Below, piece by piece: positions 11,298 to 24,696 of a stretch of 64,000 nt of DNA. Where the stretch lies: assembly GCA_013368375.1 (NCBI GenBank), contig JAACJP010000002.1:1302001-1366000 (forward strand), read 5' to 3'. This DNA is from Tricholomella constricta (Eukaryota; Basidiomycota; Agaricomycetes; Agaricales; Lyophyllaceae). Position 1 is the stretch's first letter. Each line of letters starts with the position of its first letter. A program made the position numbers and the translations under genes. A model generated the notes under the pieces. That model was not told where the DNA came from, made no database searches, and saw only the letters and a program-made list of their open reading frames with translations.

Positions 11298-14200
11298 ATG
11301 CACAACGCTAGATCTGTCAACATGATCTCTCGTCCCCCAGCTTCCTCTCAGGTACGCATCCCGCTCTCTATGCCGATGGCTGACGTGAATAATTCCTCCA
11401 GGTCTCCAAGAGTGAAGTCGATGAGTCCTTCGTGGAGGAACCTCGCAAATTTCGGGAATATCAATTGCAGAAGCGGATTGGAAGCGGCCATAGCGCTCAG
11501 GTGTTTCTAGCCCGGGACGTCCGGAGTGAATGGTTGGTCGCGCTCAAGGTTGTTCCCAAATCTAAAGGTCTCTGCCAACACATTCGCCAAGAACAAGCTA
11601 TCCAGCGTTTCGTTGATCGAAAGGACCCCGCCAGGACATTTCTTCTTCCTCTTTTGAGCAGTTTTCACGACAGTGAAAACTGGTACCTCACCACTGTTCG
11701 TCGATTTTTTCTTGGCTCATGTAAAGAAAACCTCCTCAAAGCTAAACTTCTCGTTTCACAGCAATATCTCGGAGGTCAGGATATGGCGATTCAACTCGGT
11801 GCCGCAAGGAAATTCCCTGAAGACCGTGCACGTTTCTACGCCGCAGAGCTGGTCAGTACGGTGTCTTTTTCATATCACAATCAATGACAGACATTTCTCT
11901 AGGTCGTGACCCTGGAACAGCTTCGAGAGGCACGCATTATTCATCGAGACATCAAACCGGCGAATATTCTGTTCACGGCCGAAGGTCATCTCCGCCTCAC
12001 AGATTTTGGCCTCTCAAAGCAGTTCGACATGATCAACACGCCTTCATCCTCTCCTTCGCCGCATTCCCGCGACGACTCGACCTCTGTCGCAGAGAATGAC
12101 GCTCCATTCACAACCAACGAGTGTTTGGGAACGCCGGCGTACATGTCTGCCAAGGTACATCTGGGCCAGCCCTACTCCTTCGAGGCGGACCTCCATGCCG
12201 TAGGAGTTCTGCTCTACCAAATGCTGACCTCACGAGTAAGCTTAGTTTAATGCCAAATTCCAAAATGCACCTGACACCACTTACAGCTGCCATTTGGTGC
12301 GGGCGCGTCGTCTTCGCAGAAGATTCGCAAATCAGTCCTCAATGACTCAGTTGCCTTCAGGGCAGCTGACGGAGTCTCGAAAGTGACGCAACACCTCATT
12401 CAAGGGATGTTGGCGAAGGGCAAGGATCAGTTGACGCTTGAGGCGCTCAAGGACCATCCTTACTTCAAGGGAATGTAAGTCTGCACAGTTGACGCCGTTG
12501 TCAAGGATTAATAATCAATCGTTTTGCAGAGCCTGGGGTCGTATCGCTAAACAGATTGTACTTCCGCCCTGGAAGCCATTGATCACACGGTCCTCGGTGC
12601 TGCTCCAGGGTCACCCTGTACGAATTGGAGAGTCATACATCCGTTCGACGGACCCCCATCCGGAGTTCTCGTATACCTCACCGCGAATGGATTCTCTTAG
12701 GAAGGTCCCTAGCCCAACTAGAAGGGTGGCGAACGGTGTCATCAACTTTTTCGACGATGTCATGGGAAAAAATGTGATGCCCCCACTCGACCCCACCACG
12801 ACCCCTCCTAAGCAGCACGTGAAGCATGCGAACGAATTGGACGAGCCATCAAGTCCAACGGATCGCCTCGCGCATTCACCTGAATCGATCCCGGCCTCGT
12901 CCAGGAAGGCCACCAAGCCACCGCCAGGCATCATTTTAGCAATTCCACCGCCCCCGGGTGCGCCTCGTAAACCCCGAACGCCCAAGGCAGGGCCCGGCGT
13001 TCAGCCTGCGAGATGTTCCTCGACATCGAAGAACGCCCCAAGCGGCCAGCTTCCCAGTCCGGAGATCCGCAAGCTCTTGAGCAGCAGGCCTCGCGGTTCA
13101 CAGGCGCCTCGGCGGCTCCACAAAGACATCTCCAAGGTCCCGGTGATCGCGATTCATCGTCCTGCATCTGATCTGGTCGCCGAGGTTGAGGAGCCCCAAT
13201 CTCCCTGCGCAATGACCCCGAGTCGGCGAATGTCTTGCGCTCTTGAGGTACCTGCCCCGACTCCCGTGCAGCAAATGAAAGTCGAGGTCGCAGCGAAACC
13301 TACTGCAAGGAAGGTCTCGGGCCAGAAAATCCCAAGCCCCATCAACCGGATCAACAGGGCCTCCAAGACACCACCTCGCAGCTGCCTCAAGAGCAGCACC
13401 CCAGTTCCAAGGATGCCCTTAGGGGACATGACGAACATCAACAGGGCGCCCTCCAGTGAAGAACGTCGCGCCTGGCGCGCAGGGTGTCCGACAGTCGAGC
13501 TTCCGCCGGTACTCGCCGCCAACCAGGTGGCCAGGCGTACGTCCCTTGTGAAGTCTTCTCCCAAGTCGGACTCTCGGCCTAAGTTGAAGACCAACTCATC
13601 ACCAGTGCAGGTCCAGGAAGGGGTGTTCCCGCGGACCATGGACAGGGCCGAGACGTTCGATAATCCCGATGCTTCCTACGCGGGTACGAAGACCAAACCG
13701 GCGACATATAGTCCCAAGCAGGACTCCCGGAAAGCTCAAGACGAAGTGGATCTTGCTCTTCGCCCTATGGATAAAGCGAAGTCCTCAGAACACTCCGCGG
13801 CGTCATATGCGGCCGCGAACACGGAGCCGGTCACATACCCTCGACCTCTCATCAAGGACAAGGTCGCAGGAACTCCTAATTCCAGTCCGACGCCAGCTTC
13901 AAGGCATTCGCCCCGCTCTAGTAGCCTCGGCAAGATTGCGGAAAGCCGTCCCTCGATGAAGACGGCAGTCACCCTCGACGAGGCCACCGTCCCAGTCGAA
14001 ATGGTCAGCGTCATCACTCCTGCACAGGCCACTGTCTCCGTCGAAACGGTCAGCGACATCACTCCTGCACAGGCCACTGTCCCCGTCGAGACTATTACTT
14101 CTATCCAGTCCCGACCAGACTTCTCAAGCACGACTGTCGGAGTGTTCCCAAGGGCACTTGAACAATCACCCAAGCTGGAGCATCCTGCTTTGGCGCATGC

Positions 14201-14807
14201 GGATATCAAGTACAAGCCGGCGGATTACCCAAGGCCTCAGATTAATGAGAAAGTCCGCCACCTGTCCGAACAACCGTGGCATCCTAGCGTGGCCAAAGCG
14301 TTCACCCTCCATCCTAGCTCACCGGAAAAGGCTCCTGCAAAGGCATCTACGCTTCGACAGCTCCTGTTGCCCTCTCTCGTCTTGGCCCGGTCCTTAGACT
14401 CGTCGCCACCGGAACCAATCTCCGCAGGACTTGGGCTTGGTCACGGGAACTTTGAAACTGGGACGCCGACCCTCACTGACGACGCACGCAACGGACGGCC
14501 AAGCCCCCGGACTGTCAGGCTTAGTCAGGAGCTACTCAAGGCTCAGGTCGACGACGCTCTGGCTCAGGCGCGCTGCGGTGTCTATCAGCGCGCAACGTGT
14601 GATAACTTGCCCTCTGCCTGTGGAGCCGATTGTTCTGGGACCGGGACTCACCACAGTGACTGTCTTTCACCTTCGGCTCCTCGAAATGTCTTCTCTTTGG
14701 CTTGGACCAGGTTCCGTACGGCTTTCCAACGATGTCCCTCCGGGCTGACAACTATGCTTGAGCCACCACCGGATCACTCTACAGACTGGCGACAGAAGAC
14801 TCAGTGA
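11298..14807 (+). CDS. Serine/threonine protein kinase with long disordered C-terminal tail
   Basis: Six exons (11298-11351, 11402-11695, 11762-11851, 11903-12235, 12287-12474, 12530-14807) join in frame to 1,078 residues. The kinase domain occupies roughly residues 40-320: glycine loop RIGSGHSAQVFLA, catalytic lysine in WLVALKVVPKS, HRD loop IIHRDIKPANILF and the DFG motif in LTDFGLSKQF. The segment that should carry the APE motif reads GTPAYMSAKVHLGQPYS, lacking the usual Pro-Glu, and the following subdomain has DLHAVGV in place of DxWxxGV. The tail of about 750 residues is Pro/Ser/Lys-rich with internal repeats, including three ITPAQATVPVET-like blocks around 13990-14090. The order resembles AGC-like kinases expanded in mushrooms. 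Substrate unknown; activity uncertain because of the altered APE segment. Confidence 0.85.
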
Positions 14808-14869
14808 CGACTTTCACGATTTGCTTCGATCTCTTGGTGGTTTTTCTTTCGTTTTTTTTTTCGTTTGTC

Positions 14870-15370
14870 CGAAGTTTCGATACCCTCTATACCCTCTCTG
14901 CTTCTGCGACTGCCATTTGTTCGGGATTTCGATACCCTCTCTGCTTCTGCGACTGCCTTTTGCCCGACATTTCGATACCCTCTCTGCTTCTGCGACTGCC
15001 ATTTGCTTCTGCGACTGCCTTCTGCCCGAGATTTCGATACCCTCTCTGCTTCTGCGACTGCCTTCTGCCCGAGATTTCGATACCCTCTCTGCTTCTGCGA
15101 CTGCCATCTGTCCGACATTTCAATACCCTCTCTGCTTCTGCGACTGCCTTCTGCCCGACATTTCGATACCCTCTCTGCTTCTGCGACTGCCTTCTGTCCG
15201 ACATTTCGATACCCTCTCTGCTTCTGCGACTGCCATCGTTCCGACATTTCAATACCCTCTCTGCTTCTGCGACTGCCATCGTTCCGACATTTCGATACCC
15301 TCTCTGCTTCTGCTTCTGCGACTGCCACCTGTCCGAAATTTCCATACCCTCTTTGCTTCTGCGACTGCCA
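14870..15370. repeat. 43-bp minisatellite array, about 12 units
   Basis: Tandem units of 43 bp, each containing TTTCGATACCCTCTCTGCTT followed by CTGCGACTGCC and a variable CTGCCCGA-like spacer. About a dozen units are visible, with small insertions (an extra CTTCTG at 15300-15316) and one truncated unit near 15005. It begins about 60 bp after the kinase stop, probably in its 3' untranslated region. Because 43 is not a multiple of 3 and the unit lacks stops, all frames stay open for long stretches on both strands; these frames are not genes. Confidence 0.95.
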
Positions 15371-15737
15371 TCGGGCTTGGCGACAACCCGGAAAACCCAA
15401 AAAAGCCAGTGATCCTGCGATGAATCTACTCCAGGACGCGACCTAAATAATCCAAAAATTGACGAAAACCAAACTTAAATCCCTCCGGAGGAGGGTGTGG
15501 GCAGGTGGTATATTTACGAAGGATAAATATGGATGATAGAGAGTGGTAATTTTCATACAATCGATGTAAAAGAACATGTATTTGGCCGGTCTTGAATTCC
15601 TATTCCTTTTTTTGATTTGATTTTATATTTCGCGTGCGCATGCAAGTGGAAGGAAAAATGCGAGATAGATGTACATACAGCGGTAGAGATAGGGGAGTTA
15701 CCGAGAGGTCGTTGCACAACATCGATGAGCAGACTTA

Positions 15738-17887
15738 TCACCACGTCCCAAGTTGGCTGCGCACTTTGAAATCGCATGCAGTCTTAGCGCGGACCTCGTC
15801 CACTGTGACGCCCTTTGCGAGATCGATGAGCTCCAGCTCGCCATTGACGCGGTCAACGTCGAATACTGCGAGCTCGGTGATGATGGTGCTGACGGTGCGT
15901 GCGCCAGTGAGGGGTAGCGCGCACTCCTTGAGGATCTTGGGACGACCGCCCTTGGCAGTGTGCTCCATCACAACGATGACTTTGGTTTTCTCGGGGTTCG
16001 AGACGAGGTCCATTGCGCCGCCGATGCCTGCGGGAAAAGGCGTGAGGGGTGAGAAGAGAGCGGTGAGATGGTGAGAAAAGTGGTCTCAAACAAACCTTTG
16101 ACCATTTTGCCTGGGATCATAAAGTTCGCGATGTCACCAGCCTGGGAGACTTCCATGGCCTGATGACTAGCTGTGAGGAGAGAGCTGTGCCATTGATGTG
16201 GGAGAACGTACACCGAGAATCGCAACGTCAATGTGGCCGCCTCGAATCATCGCGAACGACTCGCTCGAATCTGTAAGGGTAACAAATCAGCTAGCCTGAA
16301 ATGGTCGCCATGAACGAGCGACGTACCAAATAGAGAGGCACCAGGAAGCAGAGTGACGGTCTCCTTGCCCGCATTGATGAGATCACTGCACGTAAAGGGC
16401 CTCAGCACACTCCTCAAACCCATCGCACATTCAGGCACACTCACGCGTCAAGCTGCTCCTTCGTCGGATACGGTCCCATGCCCAAGATGCCGTTCTCACT
16501 CTGCAACCACACCTTCACGCCCTTCTCCAAGTGCTCCGGGACAAGCGTTGGCATTCCAATACCGAGATTGACGTAAAAGCCGTCCTTGATCTCCTTCGCT
16601 GCGCGCTTCGCGATGTAGTGGCGCTGCGCTTGGGCAGCAGCTTTCTCGGGGGTGAGGGTCGATGCGCTGGAGCCGTCTTGTGCGAGAGTGAAGATTTCAA
16701 TCTCCTTTGGGGAGGTGGCGGGGACGATGCGGTCAACGTAGATACCGGGTAGGTGGATGGCATTGGGGGAGATGGAGCCAACGGGTACAATTTTCTCAGC
16801 CTGCACAGGAAAGCATGAGCAGAGTGATGTGGGTAGAAAGAACTTATGCTGTTCGTACCTCGACGATTGTGACCTTTGCGTTTTTGGCCATAGCGGTGTT
16901 GAAATTCTGGGAAGCATACCTGGAGTGCCACGGGCGGTCAGCTCTCTTCCCACTCTGTGAAAGCAGCGAGAGAGAAAGCAGAAGACTTTACCTGAACACG
17001 CAGTTGCCGACCTCGTCTACTTTCCAAGCGCGGATGAAAGCAACATCGCCTGCGATGGCGGGCTCTAAAATATATCTCCTGCCATTTATCTCCTTGAACT
17101 CTTTTTTGATTCCGGGGATCGCGACACCCTTGGTGATGCCACCTTCGTTGTATCGCAAGGGTATCGAGCCGTCTTCGACTGCAGTGGAGGCACCGGTAGG
17201 TGTGTAGAATGCGGGTATTCCGGCAGCGTGGGCACGGATTCGCTCCGCGAGTGTCCCTTGTGGAACAAGCTCCAGGGAAATCTGACCATCGAGATACATA
17301 GTTTCGAATTTCTTGTTTCTGGAACAAGGCTCGTTCGGTCAGGCGCCTAGGATGAGAAGGACGAGCGTTCTCACCCTCCGGGGTATGACGCGACAATCTT
17401 GGAGAGTTGCTCACTATTGAGTAGCTTTCCTGGAAAGGTAGAGTTATGTCCAGCAGCTATTCAAAACGCACTGATACACACCTAGTCCAGAATCTCCCGC
17501 TCCAGCATTGTTCGAAACACCAGTCAGGTTGTTCACGGTATCCTTCCGCTTAGCAAGTGCGCCAAGGAGAGTATCTGCTGAACGGTCAGCGATATACCGC
17601 AGGCTGCAACGAGATAGACGTACCGGGAATACCAGCTAAGCCGAACCCTGGAGAACACGGCCTTACAACGCGTAAATGCAAGGACAACGTGTGCACACAC
17701 CTCCACACATAAGAACATCGCCCGACTTGATGTCCTTGACAGCCTCTTCAGCCGAGCCCCACAACTTCGACTTGTTTGAAACGGGGATATCACTTGGCGT
17801 GCTATATTTTCTGCTTGTCGACACGTATGCAGATATTCGCAGCGCAGCGCCCGAGGGGAGCCTTGCTCTGTAGAGCTGGACAAACAT
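15738..17887 (-). CDS. Succinyl-CoA:3-ketoacid coenzyme A transferase, mitochondrial
   Basis: Transfers CoA from succinyl-CoA to acetoacetate in ketone body use. About eleven short exons join in frame. The start at 17887 gives [20 protein letters not shown] followed by STSRKYS, an Arg/Ser-rich mitochondrial targeting sequence. The alpha-subunit part contains the glycine-rich [10 protein letters not shown] and [11 protein letters not shown] stretches. The beta-subunit part contains [17 protein letters not shown] and the catalytic glutamate in [12 protein letters not shown], followed by [18 protein letters not shown]. It ends with [12 protein letters not shown]. The alpha-beta fusion in one chain is normal for eukaryotic enzymes. 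It is divergent from the mitochondrial DNA polymerase gene, 465 bp apart. Confidence 0.95.
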
Positions 17888-18352
17888 CGGTGCCAGGATG
17901 GGGGGAGGTGGGGAGGAGGGAGGTTGGGATGGGACGTGGGGAAGAAGAATTCGTCCTGGGCTTATGAATACAAGTTGCCGATGCCAGGACGCGGGTTCAC
18001 AGGAGGAAATATCTTCCCTCGGACGGACCAAACATAGAATACCTCGTGATCTGGCCTACGGCATCGGATCCTACAAATGTCGCGTCCTGTGTCCCAGGAC
18101 CATTATCCAGGCGATGCCCGTATACTTGAAAACCTTTGGAACGTTGAGCATAGTCGGTGTCGCCGCGATATAGCTGGTTTGAGGATGTGACTGGCAATGC
18201 CACGGTATTTATCTGATAAGATTTGAATTCGGAATCCTTTTTCCCACTAAGGTCGAGCTGTTACCAACGACCGTCAGCATTCACACCGGCGCCCATCGTG
18301 AGTAAACGAAACGCGCAGTAGAGGAAGCCGGGTCTTTTTCTATGGTCCTTCA
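17888..18352. promoter_or_regulatory. Divergent promoter region between two mitochondrial-protein genes
   Basis: This 465-bp stretch separates the starts of the CoA-transferase and DNA polymerase gamma genes, both for mitochondrial proteins, so shared control is possible. No specific site recognised. Confidence 0.5.
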
Positions 18353-21300
18353 ATGCTTCGGCCTGCCTCCAAACTCACAAGACAACCAAATTCTAACTTG
18401 TCTCGTTGGTTTCATGCTTCCGCAACCGATTCCCAAGCCCTCAAACAGAAGCCGTTACCACAAAGCAACCCGCAAACCAGACCTAATAGGCTCACACAAA
18501 AGCAAGAGGAGTCGGACGAAGGAGCGAGAGCAAAGGAGGAACGATTACCTCAACGGCACGGTCAGTATACGTGCGTTTATTCTGCGTTGTTTCCGATTCT
18601 AATATCGTCATACAGTCAAACGCAATGAGCTGGGTGTGCAACTCCTCTCGCGTCAGCTGCACTCGCAAATATTTCGAAATGTCTCCTTTCCAACCCCCCA
18701 CTCCTCCTTTGTCAACATCGCACGCGAGCACCTCGAGATGCATGGCCTCGACCCCACCCAGGGCTCAGTCCTCCCCGACACCGGATTTACCCTTCCCCAA
18801 TTGCAAGGTTCCAACCTCCTCGAGCACTTCCACCGCATCGGCTCGCACGCCGCTGAGCCCTGGCTTGGCCTTGCAAAAGCCTTTGCCTCCAGCGAGCTAC
18901 CTCCCAAACCAGACGACTGGGAGCTACAGAGCGGTTGGACCAAGTACTATTACCACCCCGACGGCTCGAGCTATAGCGAACATGTCCCGTACCCGATGCA
19001 TAATGGCAAGCCGGAGGAGATGCTCACGTTCGATGTGGAGACGATGCCCAACTACCACCCGTACGCGATTATGGCCTGCGCGGCATCCCCTAACGGGTGG
19101 TACTCCTGGATATCCCCGTGGCTACTCCGCGAATCCTCAGATCCCCAACACCTGATACCACTGGGAGAATCGACATCTCCCAAAATCGTCGTTGGACACA
19201 ATGTCTCGCACGATCGAAGCCGCATTAAGGAGGAATACAGCCTCGAGCCGACCAAGAATCGTTTCATCGATACGATGGCGCTGCATGTCGCCGTCAAGGG
19301 TATATCTTCTCACCAGCGGCCTGCTTGGATGAAGTACCGCAAATCGAAAGAAACACAGGTGGAACAAAAAGAGGAGGCCGTGGAGGCCATCATGGAACTA
19401 ATGGCAGCCGTCGGGAGGCGGCAGACGGAGGAACTGGATGACGCTAAGCAGGAAGAGCTTCGGCGGCTGCGTCAGGATATGGAAGATAGCCTTCCTTCAC
19501 TCATCGGCGATGAAGACCTCGAGACAGCTGAAGTTGAGATGTCGTCCAAGCGTTGGGAAGAGCTCACCTCCGCTAACTCTCTCGCTGACGTTGCGAAGCT
19601 GCATTGTGGCATCACCATGGACAAGGAGATTCGGAACGACTTCATGAAGCTCACCCCTGACGAAATACGGGACAACCTCACGGACTATTTGGGATACTGT
19701 GCCAACGACGTTGACGTGACCCATCGCGTGTACGCAGCCGCACTTCCCGCTTTTCTAAAAGGCTGCCCGCATCCGGTGTCCTTTGCTGGTATCTTGACCA
19801 TGGGCTCCAGCTTCCTGACTGTCAACGAGGAGTGGGAATCTTACCTGGAGCGCGCGGAGGCTGTGTATCGGGAAATGGAGGAAGGGGTCAAGGCGAAGCT
19901 GAAGAAGCTGGCTGAGGATGCAAGGTCGCTTATGGACGGGGGCGAAAGGTGGAAGGATGACGTTTGGCTCAGTCAATTGGACTGGACTCCTAAAGCCGCC
20001 GGAAAGTCCAGGGGCATTTTCCCGCCTCCGGAGGTATGTAAAAACATCTTGGTTTGGCGTTGACTGATGTCCAAATTAGGCCGAGGAGGCTGCACCACCT
20101 TTGGTTGCAGCTGAGGAACTCAATGAAGCCCCAGTCACTTCTGAAGCAACACCGACGTCGAACGAGGAAATTCTTCCGGCCTGGTATCAAGAAGTACTGG
20201 CCAATCCATGTGGACAGAAAACTATCGAACGCATATTGCCTCTTCTTCTCAAGCTTACTTATGACGGTTATCCGCTCCAATACAACTACAAAGAACGATG
20301 GCATACTGTAGTCGAGGACGAGGTGCAACGCATATCAACAGCCAGTGGCAAGAAGACGCAACAAATACTGTGTTCACGACATGCACCTGTCCATCTTCAG
20401 AGTGGCGCGATGGCGTCCATCGACCCACAACTTGTGCTCGAGTTATCTAAGGGCGATAAAAGCGAAGCGATTCAGGCGAGGGTGCTGCAATTGGCCAGGT
20501 CAATATATGAATCAGGCCAACAGGACGATCCCTGGCTACGGCAGCTGGATTGGAAACTCGTTGGGAGAGACCCCATCACGTCCGACGCAAGTCCCTCTCC
20601 GCAAAAACGTGTAAAGAAGCCGCCCAAGCCCAAGCCAGTCAAGGCTCCCCCGGTTCTCTGGCCCAAATGGTACTGGGATGCTGCGAAACCTAAAAAGGAC
20701 ATGCCGCCCGGCACACTTGACATCACAGTGCGAAACCGCATCGCCCCTCTCCTCCTCCGCCTTTCTTGGCTGGGATGGCCCCTGTTCCACTCCCGCGAGC
20801 ACGGGTGGACGTTCCGTGTGCCTTCCACCGCCAACTTCCAGACACGGCTGGCGCCGCTCGACTTTTATGACCCCGCCGATGACGCGCTGGCCGAGGCGTC
20901 CCTACGTGGGGGTTACATCTTCTACAAGCTCCCGCACAAAGACGGCGAGAAGGCGAATGTCGGGAGCCCTTTGAGCAAGACGTTCATGAAATTTGCGCAG
21001 GATGGGACGCTGAAGAGCCCTGGGGACGAGGCGAAAGAGGCACTGGACATGAACGCACAGTGCAGCTACTGGATCAGCGCTAGAGACCGAATAGTGAACC
21101 AGATGGTGGTCTGGCAGACCGCCAAGACGAACATGGGCTTCGAGATACCCGAACATGACGGAGGGAAGGAGAAGAGATGGGGGATGATTCTGCCGCAGGT
21201 CATCACGATGGGGACTGTCACAAGACGCGCGATTGAGAAGACGTGGTTAACAGCTAGCAACGCGAAGAAAAACCGTGTTGGGTCGGAGCTCAAGGCGATG

Positions 21301-22539
21301 GTGCGCGCGCCGGAGGGCTACGCTATTGTCGGCGCCGATGTTGACTCCGAGGAGCTATGGATATCCAGCTGTATGGGTGATGCCCAGTTCGGCTTACACG
21401 GTGCCACGGCCATCGGGTGGATGACGCTCGAGGGCACGAAAGCGGCGGGCACGGACCTCCATTCGAAGACTGCGAACATTCTGGGTATCTCGCGTGATCA
21501 GGCCAAAGTGTTCAATTACTCGCGCATCTACGGCGCGGGCATGCGTCACGCCGTATTGCTCCTCCTGCAATCCAACGCCGGAATGTTGCCCGAAGAGGCA
21601 CAGAAACTCGCTGAGAACCTGTACGCTTCAACGAAGGGGAAAAATACACACCGGACGGACATATTTGACCGGAAATTTTGGTTCGGCGGCACAGAGAGCT
21701 TCGTGTTCAACAAGTTGGAAGAGATTGCACTCTCTGATAAGCCACAGACGCCGGCACTGGGCTGTGGCGTGACGTATGCCCTGTCCAAGGAATATTTGCC
21801 CGCCGAGTTTGGTTCCGATTACATGCCCTCGCGCATTAACTGGGTTGTGCAGTCATCGGGGGTGGACTACCTACACCTTCTCATCGTCTCTATGGACCAT
21901 CTCATCGCCAAATATGACATCAAGGCGCGCTACCTCATCTCCGTACATGATGAGCTACGCTATCTTGTCACCGAGGAAGACAAATACCGCGCCGCGCTCG
22001 CCTTGCAGATCGCCAACCTCTGGACACGTAGCTTGTTCGCCTACAAGCTCGGCATGGACGACCTCCCGCAGGGTGTCGCCTTCTTTTCCGCCGTCGACGT
22101 CGACACAGTCTTGCGCAAGGAGGTCGATATGCCGTGCGTCACACCCTCGCATCCCATCCCCATCCCCCCAGGCGAGAGTTTGGATATTACTGGGGTGCTC
22201 ATTAAGACACACGGTGGCTCATTGTGGAAGGACGGTCGCGCCATGAGCCCTGAGGCGCCAACTGAGCTCGAGGGAACCCTTGAGGGATACGCAATGCCTA
22301 ACTGCTTGGCCCATCGTGCTGCCAGCGCTGCATTCCTTCGCGCACAAACTACGTCGGATTTCGGCGAAGTCAAGGGACTGGCACAAAGGGCGTCTGGGAA
22401 GAGGTTTTCTGGCGGCATTGGAGGGGGAAAGCCTCGAGGTACAAGAGACAAGAAGTCTCCTCCAGTTGGGAACGGTGAGGGGGTTGACTGGGCGGCGATG
22501 GTGGAGAAGGTGTTGGGGTCTAATCCTTTGCGACAATGA
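18353..22539 (+). CDS. MIP1: Mitochondrial DNA polymerase gamma (family A)
   Basis: Replicates mitochondrial DNA. Three exons (18353-18560, 18616-20033, 20080-22539) join in frame to 1,361 residues. The start gives MLRPASKLTRQPNSNLSRWF, a basic amphipathic mitochondrial presequence; an ATG 11 bp upstream in another frame was not used. The 3'-5' exonuclease motifs are visible as FDVETMPNY (Exo I), VVGHNVSHDRSRIKEEY (Exo II) and YLGYCANDVDVTHRVY (Exo III). The polymerase motifs are IVGADVDSEELWISS (A), RDQAKVFNYSRIYGAG (B) and SVHDELRYL (C, catalytic Asp). An internal linker rich in Lys/Pro (around 20590-20650) is typical of fungal spacers. Catalytic residues appear intact. Identity is certain from motif set and order. 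Confidence 0.97.
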
Positions 22540-22835
22540 GTTAGGGGATTTGAGCTTCTTTACATTATAACGCAGCATCATACTTTTCGGTAATCATCTT
22601 TATTCGCGTCTATACCTACTCTCGTCATTATAATATACTTCTCCTCCTCCTTGTTGTCCATACTTTAGCCCTTTACATAGTGGTGATAATATACCAGGAA
22701 GATTTAGATGCCGACGACATCTCAGCGACACAAGGTCAAACAACGCGTCAAAACCATTTCTCGTTGCCCCCCGCCACCGAATCAGCCTTTGTACGACCGT
22801 CACACTTCCCCCGCGTGCGCTGCACGCAAAATAAC

Positions 22836-24696
22836 ATGACAGACTGGACTTCGGATGCGAATGAGGCTCTGCGGCTTTCACTCGGTACGTTGCCTCCTGA
22901 TGTAACTCTGCGGAGCCTAACGCTTGAGGCGCGCTTGTTTCAGTCAGGTCTACAGCAGACAAGAAGAGCCTTGCAGAAGGGGAATCATACGAATCTTTTC
23001 ACCCGTCATTTACCTATCCCGTATGTTCGGACGAACTTTCATTTAGTACTGATCTTATGTGCTTCGCAGATTTTTGGAGAGGACGAGAAGTTGTATGGCT
23101 ACAATGATCTTGACATTGACGTGAGTGGCATATCATTATCCTTTGTTAACACGCTCCAATTCTAGCTTTTGCGCAGCTGAGATTCGCTTCGGGGTCATTG
23201 GTGCAATACCTCAACGTCAAATACTCCGAGAAACTGGGATCCTCCTCGACTGTGGATGACGTTGTGGGCACTCTGAGTGGCTTTATACCACCTGGTAAAT
23301 ACCTAATTTGTCAGCACAATTGTATCCTGAAACCACGCAGGCTATTACACGGATGAGCAGCAGTTCCTCGCGTTCGTGGAAGAGGACGCGGCGACGTTCA
23401 AGCCGTCTGGACAGCTTATCCATTCCTACACGCGCCCGGTCCCTTCATCAGCCAATGACAAAGGCAAAGGTGCTGCCGATGTACATAATTTGGATTCTGA
23501 AAGTGAAGACGCGGTTGTGTTCGAAGTCTATCATGTAAGGCCGTTCTTGTGGTCAACGGCCCCGTCTGACGGCATTGACTCGCAGACGACGTGGAATACC
23601 CCCGACTTTAAAAAGTACCATCGCAGGATGCAGTTGTTCATTCTGTTATATATTGAGGGAGGGTCGTACATCAATGAAGATGAGGATCCTTGGGAGTTCG
23701 TATTGTTGTGAGTCGCTCTTGACGACTCTACGGGCCAAAGGCTGAGCCCCTGCATCAGATTCGAAAAACGCAAACGGAGGGGAACAACAAATGTGGCCAC
23801 ATATCATTTTGTCGGATACTCCTCGCTATATCCTTTCTATTTTTTCCCCGAGAAAACTCGACTGAGACTGAGGTGCGTCATTTTATAAGGCTTCCTATGG
23901 TTCTTGAAGTTGACATCCTGAATTCAGTCAATTCGTGATTCTCCCCCCATACCAACACCACGGTCACGGATGTACGGAACGTCTTCCATTCTGCCTGCCG
24001 CTTCTCGAATAACGGTTTCTCTTTAGCTGATCTCTACGAGGCCATCTACCACTACATACTTTCACAACCCAACATTGCAGAACTGACGGTCGAAGACCCT
24101 GCGGAAGCCTTTGAAGACCTCCGGGACAGAAATGACCTCAAAATGCTCCTATCTCATGAACGATTTATGGAAGAGGGATTCGGTGGGACGGCTGTATCAT
24201 ATGGTGGAGGGCGTGTGGGAGGAATTGGCCGTGCTGGGAAAAGCGGCCGGGGCGGGAAAGAAACTACGAGTGTGGCAGGCAAGATGGGCCCCCCAAGTGA
24301 CAAGGCTTGGCTCGAAAAATGGCGGAGGGACTTGAAGATCGCTGGGGTATCAATCAACCTTCCCTCCATTGAAACGAATGACTCATCACTCCTTTTTTTC
24401 TTTTCTTTCCAGCGTCAATTCCAGCGCTTGACCGAAATGCTCATCCTTCTTCGCCTCGACCCCTCCGACGCGCGTGCAATGCGCGCATATCGAATACAAG
24501 TCAAAGAAAGGCTATATCGTTTCAACTTTGTGCGTACATTTTCTGACCGTCTCGCCATAGCCATTATGCCTGACCCGAAATTGTTCTGCAGGAGATCCTT
24601 GCACAGATGGAACAGCATGAACGTCTGGAAAAACTCGAAGAAACGTTCCAAAGCGTCAAAGATGACTACCAGAGGATATTGGCCATGATTCGATGA
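22836..24696 (+). CDS. HAT1: Histone acetyltransferase type B catalytic subunit
   Basis: Acetylates newly made histone H4 at Lys5/Lys12 before deposition. About eleven small exons join in frame. The start gives MTDWTSDANEALRLSL, then the N-terminal Hat1 domain with FTYPIFGEDEKLYGYNDLDI and LVQYLNVKYSEKL. The GNAT core has YHFVGYSSLYPFYFFPEKTR and the acetyl-CoA loop QFVILPPYQHHGHG; an exon break falls directly after this loop (GT at 23974). The C-terminus is helical and charged, ending EQHERLEKLEETFQSV. An insert with Gly/Arg-rich GGGRVGGIGRAGKSGRGG (about 24200-24270) follows the core and may be disordered. The gene converges on the next minus-strand gene with about 90 bp between stops. Identity strong; individual borders are inferred. 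Confidence 0.93.

Noticed and set aside
14870..15370. Repeat array considered as a CRISPR
   Set aside because: Units are contiguous with no unique spacers, and the genome is eukaryotic.
14801..15446. Long open frames on both strands (up to about 200 codons) around the minisatellite
   Set aside because: They are products of a stop-free 43-bp repeat read in different frames; the translations are only the cycled repeat.
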